From the NCBI RefSeq assembly GCF_009707125.1, contig NZ_WLVL01000016.1, positions 1 to 64,000 of the forward strand: 64,000 nt of DNA. The letters run 5' to 3'. Each line of letters opens with the position of its first letter. Position 1 is the first letter of the stretch. Origin of the DNA: Arsenicicoccus cauae. Lineage in GTDB: Bacteria > Actinomycetota > Actinomycetes > Actinomycetales > Dermatophilaceae. Below the pieces are notes generated by a model. It was not told where the DNA came from. It saw only the letters and a list, made by a program, of their open reading frames with translations, and ran no database searches. The translations under genes and the position numbers were made by a program. Positions 59,801 through 64,000 of the stretch are shown here, piece after piece.

Positions 59801-60448
59801 ATGGACGACCTCGTTGCCGCCTGCCAGGCGGACCTGCAGGCTCTCGCCCCCCGCGCCGACGCGGTCCTCCTCGAGCGGGCGGCCACCCGGCTCGTCGACC
59901 TCTGGCGCGAGCCGCACCGCGTCTACCACGGCATCCACCATCTGGCCGAGATGCTCGCGGTCCTCGGGCGCCTCGCTGCCGACGACGCCCTCACGCCACC
60001 CCAGCTGCTGGCCTGCCGCGTGGCGGCGTGGCTGCACGACGCGGTCTACGACGTCCCCGCCGAGCCGGGTGCCAACGAGCAGGCCAGCGCGGCGCTCGCC
60101 GTCGAGCTGCTCGACGAGCTGGACGCCGACGTGGACCTGATCGAGCTGGTCGCGTCGCTGGTCCAGGCGACCACCGACCACGAGGTGGCGGGCGACCCCG
60201 TGCACGGCGCCTTCCTCGACGCCGACCTGTGGATCCTCGGGGCGCCGGCGGACCGCTTCGACGAGTACTGCCGCCAGGTGCGAGCCGAGTACTCCTCGGT
60301 CCCGGACGAGGCCTACCGGGCCGGTCGCTCCCGGATCCTCGCGGCCCTGCTGGACCGCCCGCAGATCTATGCCACGACGCGCGCCCGCACGGCCTGGGAG
60401 GCCGCCGCCCGCGCCAACGTCGAGCACGAGCTGGCCCGGCTGGCATGA
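59801..60448 (+). CDS. HD-superfamily metal-dependent phosphohydrolase
   Basis: 215 residues. The HD-type metal ligands are visible: His in YHGIHHLAEML, His-Asp in AAWLHDAVYD and Asp in FLDADLWILG. The length and layout match the predicted HD-like protein family of unknown substrate. It begins 4 bases after the HelD-like gene, so the pair may be co-transcribed. The 213 bases that follow contain no gene I can support. Confidence 0.87.
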   Translation: MDDLVAACQADLQALAPRADAVLLERAATRLVDLWREPHRVYHGIHHLAEMLAVLGRLAADDALTPPQLLACRVAAWLHDAVYDVPAEPGANEQASAALAVELLDELDADVDLIELVASLVQATTDHEVAGDPVHGAFLDADLWILGAPADRFDEYCRQVRAEYSSVPDEAYRAGRSRILAALLDRPQIYATTRARTAWEAAARANVEHELARLA

Positions 60449-60661
60449 GCGACGACCCATCCTGACCTGGTCGCACCGGGGAGAGAGGACCGTATGCCCC
60501 GCAGCCCGTTGGTCGGGCTCAGCGTGGCGGACGGGCTCAGGGCGTGGACCGTCCTGTCGACCATCGGCAGCCTGGTGGGCTCGGGACTGTCGCGGTGGCC
60601 TGGGCGCTCGTCTGAGCTGCCGTCCGGTCGGACGCTGCCCGGCTGGTTCCTCCAGAGCGCG

Positions 60662-61435
60662 TCAGCGGTGCTGCAGGAACCAGTCGAGCACCGGCCACCA
60701 GAACTGCGGCGAGCAGCGCTCGCGGACCTCGTCGAGCGGCACCCAGACCGCGTCGTGGACCTCGGTGCGGTAGGGCGTCAGCGAGGGCCCGTCCACGTCG
60801 AGGTCCGCGGCGTAGATCGCGACGTGGCAGTGCGGGAGGTGGGGCCACCGGGGCGACGGCCGGCTCTGGGTGATCCGCTCGTAGCCGATCGGCCGCAGCA
60901 GCGCCTCGTCGAGCACCAGACCGGTCTCCTCGCGGACCTCGCGGACGGCGCCCGCGCGCGGGCTCTCGCCGGGCTCGCGGGCGCCGGCGGGGGCCTCCCA
61001 CCCCCCTCGGGCGCGGCTGTGCACCATCAACAGGCGGTCGGCCCGGTCGAAGACGAAGGTCGCCGCCGCGGTGGTCGTCGGCTCGGGGGGCTCCTGGTGG
61101 GAGACGACGACATCCAGATGGTGCGGCCCGGCGACGGTCGGGACGACGTCCACGTAGCGACCCATCGGGCGCTCCCCCTTGCGCTTGCGGAAGCGCAGGC
61201 CGGTGGTGTGGAGCAGCCGGACCAGCTCGCGCCCGTCGACCAGTCGGGCACCCGCCGCGACGACCTCGGCGTGCCGTTCCTGCGGCACGTCGTAGTGGTC
61301 CCCGTCGTAGGACCGCGGGGGCAGCCCGACCTCCGCGGCGAACGCGTGCAGCTCGGCGTAGGAGTGGTCGGAGATGAGGTGCGCGAAGTGTCGACCGTGC
61401 GCGGGCCACTGCGGAGCGTCGACATAGAGCGTCAC
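60662..61435 (-). CDS. DUF4031-Nudix fusion hydrolase
   Basis: 257 residues from GTG 61435. Residues 1-85 form a DUF4031 domain (MTLYVDAPQWPAHGRHFAHLISD, RSYDGDHYDVPQERH). From about 118 a Nudix domain follows with the box GAREPGESPRAGAVREVREETG. Nudix enzymes split nucleoside diphosphates linked to another moiety. DUF4031 alone is a small uncharacterised protein family in actinobacteria. The joint form links the two directly; the substrate is unknown. Confidence 0.85.
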   Translation of the reverse strand: MTLYVDAPQWPAHGRHFAHLISDHSYAELHAFAAEVGLPPRSYDGDHYDVPQERHAEVVAAGARLVDGRELVRLLHTTGLRFRKRKGERPMGRYVDVVPTVAGPHHLDVVVSHQEPPEPTTTAAATFVFDRADRLLMVHSRARGGWEAPAGAREPGESPRAGAVREVREETGLVLDEALLRPIGYERITQSRPSPRWPHLPHCHVAIYAADLDVDGPSLTPYRTEVHDAVWVPLDEVRERCSPQFWWPVLDWFLQHR

Positions 61436-61590
61436 GCGGTCACCGTCCCCATGCGGTCAGGCTAACCGACCCCGCCTGTGGACGAGCGGACGGGGTCACG
61501 CGGCGAGCCGTGCAGAGTTGGTCCTAGCCGATCGGGGAGCACTTGACGGACCGGGCCACCAGGGTCGGACTCGAGCAAAGGACCAGGACC

Positions 61591-61881
61591 ATGAGCGCAA
61601 CCTTCACCGTCGACACCGAGCGCATCTCCGCGGCCTCGGCCGACATCGGCCAGATCTCCGCGGAGATCGAGACGCAGGTCGGGGCCATGATGGGCCGCCT
61701 CACCGCCCTGCAGGACGCCTGGCAGGGCAGCGCGTCCGCCGGCTTCCAGGGCGTCATCGCGCAGTGGCGCGGCACCCAGTCGCAGGTCCGCGAGTCGCTG
61801 GAGTCGATCAACCGGCTGCTCCAGCAGGCCGGGGTGCAGTATGCCGACACCGAGCAGGCCAACACCGCGATGTTCCGCTGA
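61591..61881 (+). CDS. WXG100-family (ESAT-6-like) protein
   Basis: 96 residues, almost wholly helical, with the central W-x-G turn in LQDAWQGSASAGFQG (Trp near residue 44). This is the shape and length of proteins exported by type VII secretion as helical hairpins. A C-terminal YxxxE-like export signal is seen in YADTEQANTAM (Tyr-Ala-Asp-Thr-Glu). No EccC, EccD or partner WXG100 gene is in the window, so this is an orphan substrate. Confidence 0.9.
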   Translation: MSATFTVDTERISAASADIGQISAEIETQVGAMMGRLTALQDAWQGSASAGFQGVIAQWRGTQSQVRESLESINRLLQQAGVQYADTEQANTAMFR

Positions 61882-61973
61882 CCCACGAGCTCCCGGGCGG
61901 GCCATGGGCTCGCCCGCCCGGGTCGGGAGGGTCGCGGCAGGGGGTCCCCCAGCCCTGCCGCGGCCTTCTCCCG

Positions 61974-62897
61974 TCACAGGCCTGCCGGCTCCGCAGGCGG
62001 GTGCTCGCGGTCCGGCACGTCCGGGCGGGGCCGGCGGCGCGGGCCGAGGACGCCCAGGGCCATCAGCACTCCGAGGATGATGACCACCGCCCCCACGAGG
62101 CCGACGACCGTGGGGGTCTCGCCGTTGTAGAAGTACGCGGCGACGGTGCCGATGACCGGCACGAACATCGACCACGGCGACACCGTCGATGCCGCGTGAC
62201 GGGACAGCAGCAGATTCCACAGGCCGTAGCCCGCCATCGAGGCGCCATAGGTGACGAACGCCAGCCCCAGCACTGACGTCGTGGTCAGGTGCGTCAGCGC
62301 GTGCAGGTCACGCTCCCAGCCCTCCAGCCAGAGGGACAGGCCGAGCAGCGGCACCGGCGCCACGAGCGCCGACCAGACCACCAGGGAGAAGCCGTCCCGC
62401 GGCGGCCGGCGCCGGGTGAGAACGTTGCCCATCCCCCACGACGCCGCGGCCGCGATCGTCATCAGGAACGGCAGCACCGGCGCTGCCGCCATGAACTCCC
62501 AGCCCACCACCACCATGCCGGCGACGCCGATGGCGATGCCCGCCACCTGCCAGCGCGTCGGCAGCTCCCGCAGCACCAGGGCCGCGATGCCCACCGTGAA
62601 CACCGTCTGGATCTGCAGCACCAACGACGCCAGGCCCGCCGGCATGCCGAGGTTCATCGCGGTGTAGAGCAACGCGAACTGCCCCGCCGACATCGTCGCC
62701 CCGCACGCCAGCACCGTCCGCCACCCGTTGCCCGGAGGACGCACGAACAGCACCGCGGGGAAGGCGACCAGCATGAACCTCAGCGCCGCGAACAGCAGCG
62801 GCGGGATCGCCTCCATCCCATACTTCGCCGCCACGAAGTTGACGCCCCAGATGAGGATCACCACGCAGGCGAGGAAGGTGTCCTTGCGGGGCATCAT
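61974..62897 (-). CDS. EamA-family (DMT) transporter
   Basis: 307 residues, 10 predicted membrane helices in two EamA repeats. The first begins TFLACVVILIWGVNFVAAKYG and the second at about 155 (LPFLMTIAAAASWGMGNVLTRR). It resembles amino-acid/metabolite exporters of the YdcZ/EamA type. The start at 62897 has AGGAG 8 bases upstream. The tail (about 285-307) is basic then Pro-rich. Substrate unknown. Confidence 0.9.
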   Translation of the reverse strand: MMPRKDTFLACVVILIWGVNFVAAKYGMEAIPPLLFAALRFMLVAFPAVLFVRPPGNGWRTVLACGATMSAGQFALLYTAMNLGMPAGLASLVLQIQTVFTVGIAALVLRELPTRWQVAGIAIGVAGMVVVGWEFMAAAPVLPFLMTIAAAASWGMGNVLTRRRPPRDGFSLVVWSALVAPVPLLGLSLWLEGWERDLHALTHLTTTSVLGLAFVTYGASMAGYGLWNLLLSRHAASTVSPWSMFVPVIGTVAAYFYNGETPTVVGLVGAVVIILGVLMALGVLGPRRRPRPDVPDREHPPAEPAGL

Positions 62898-63042
62898 GCC
62901 GTGGCTCCTGCAGCGTCGTGGGTGTGGTCCGACCACGACTCTCCCCCGACCGGCCACCGGCGCGCACGTCCACCCACGGATCGGACGGCATGACCTCGCT
63001 CACGTACCCACCGGCCGCGGCATACGGCCCGGTCGCGCCCCA

Positions 63043-63064
63043 GAGCGTGCACAGCTGCTGCACA
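63043..63064. repeat. Dyad element, copy 2
   Basis: One mismatch to the 22-base word at 41134-41155, with the same GTGCA-N7-TGCAC dyad. It lies between the groEL terminator and the start of the EamA gene. Confidence 0.55.
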
Positions 63065-63147
63065 CCCGACCTCCTCCCCGGCGTGATCCGGTGCGGCAAG
63101 ACACCCACTGGTGCCCACCCACCCCTACGGGCAGCCGTTGCGCACGC

Positions 63148-63183
63148 GAGGGGCGGCCCACCGCGATCGGTGAGCCGCCCCTC
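63148..63183 (-). terminator. Terminator of groEL
   Basis: A 10-bp outer stem (63148-63157 with 63174-63183) encloses an inner ACCG/CGGT stem. It lies 100 bases beyond the groEL stop in the direction of transcription. Confidence 0.65.
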
Positions 63184-63282
63184 GTCCTCTGCGTCAGAGC
63201 TGAGCCCTTTGGGCTTCTTCCTCGAATCCCGCTACGGCCGGGTCCTCGCAAGCTCGGACCCAGCCTTCGCATACGTCCTTCG

Positions 63283-64000
<718 letters not shown>

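Overview
The window is high-GC DNA from an actinobacterium. Gene content and order (moeA-moaC-moaB-rimJ next to a SepX/GlpR-like membrane gene; serC, citrate synthase 2 and pdxH close together; XPB helicase with its helicase-associated partner; DUF3027, DUF2530, a long CspB-like protein, a WXG100 protein) fit Micrococcales, perhaps an Intrasporangiaceae/Dermatophilaceae-like genus. The family-level placement is inference. Most proteins were recognised from motifs in the translated sequence; no database search was possible.

Layout. 1-3000 is accessory: a quasi-palindrome, a UvrA-like ABC gene cut off after 290 codons, a VapBC-type toxin-antitoxin pair with a palindromic operator, and a DinB-like protein. 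3029-19520 is mostly core: tRNA-Ala, a leftward operon of diguanylate cyclase, moeA, moaC, moaB, rimJ and a SepX/GlpR-like gene, then 5-formyl-THF cyclo-ligase, a penicillin-acylase-type hydrolase, a K+/H+ antiporter, FmdB, a SAF protein, mscL and a giant helicase-nuclease whose Walker motifs are degenerate.

19852-30700 is a mobile island in tRNA-Arg(CCU). The tRNA 3' region serves as a first attachment site, and two further att-like copies at 26317 and 30159 are each followed within about 20-30 bases by the 3' end of a broken tyrosine integrase. The island therefore looks like stacked, decayed integrative elements. Its cargo includes a winged-helix protein, a protein with four 13-residue repeats, a two-gene unit with a membrane-anchored protein, an unrecognised 433-residue protein convergent with a cytosolic-5'-nucleotidase-like protein, and a duplicated 160-bp hairpin-rich non-coding module. 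An IS5-type transposase fragment closes it.

30905-64000 returns to core: an NlpC/P60 hydrolase behind a ydaO-type (c-di-AMP) riboswitch, a DtxR/IdeR regulator, pdxH, citrate synthase 2, serC, a MarR-MFS operon, deoC, an NCS2 purine permease, DUF3027, a cold-shock protein, galM, an acyl-CoA synthetase, the helicase-associated protein, a fused carboxyltransferase, HMG-CoA lyase, XPB helicase, a DUF559-type protein flanked on both sides by tandem copies of an 83-bp-period repeat, a two-component system followed by an HtrA protease, a HelD/HelR-type ATPase, an HD protein, a DUF4031-Nudix fusion, an orphan WXG100 protein, an EamA transporter and the 3' end of groEL.

Functional themes are envelope and cell-wall control (riboswitch-NlpC, MscL, HtrA with its two-component system, SepX/GlpR-MoeA), cofactor and carbon metabolism, and a defence-like accessory island. 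At the scale of DNA words, the heptamer GTATGCC/GGCATAC recurs far more often than base composition predicts, in genes and between them.
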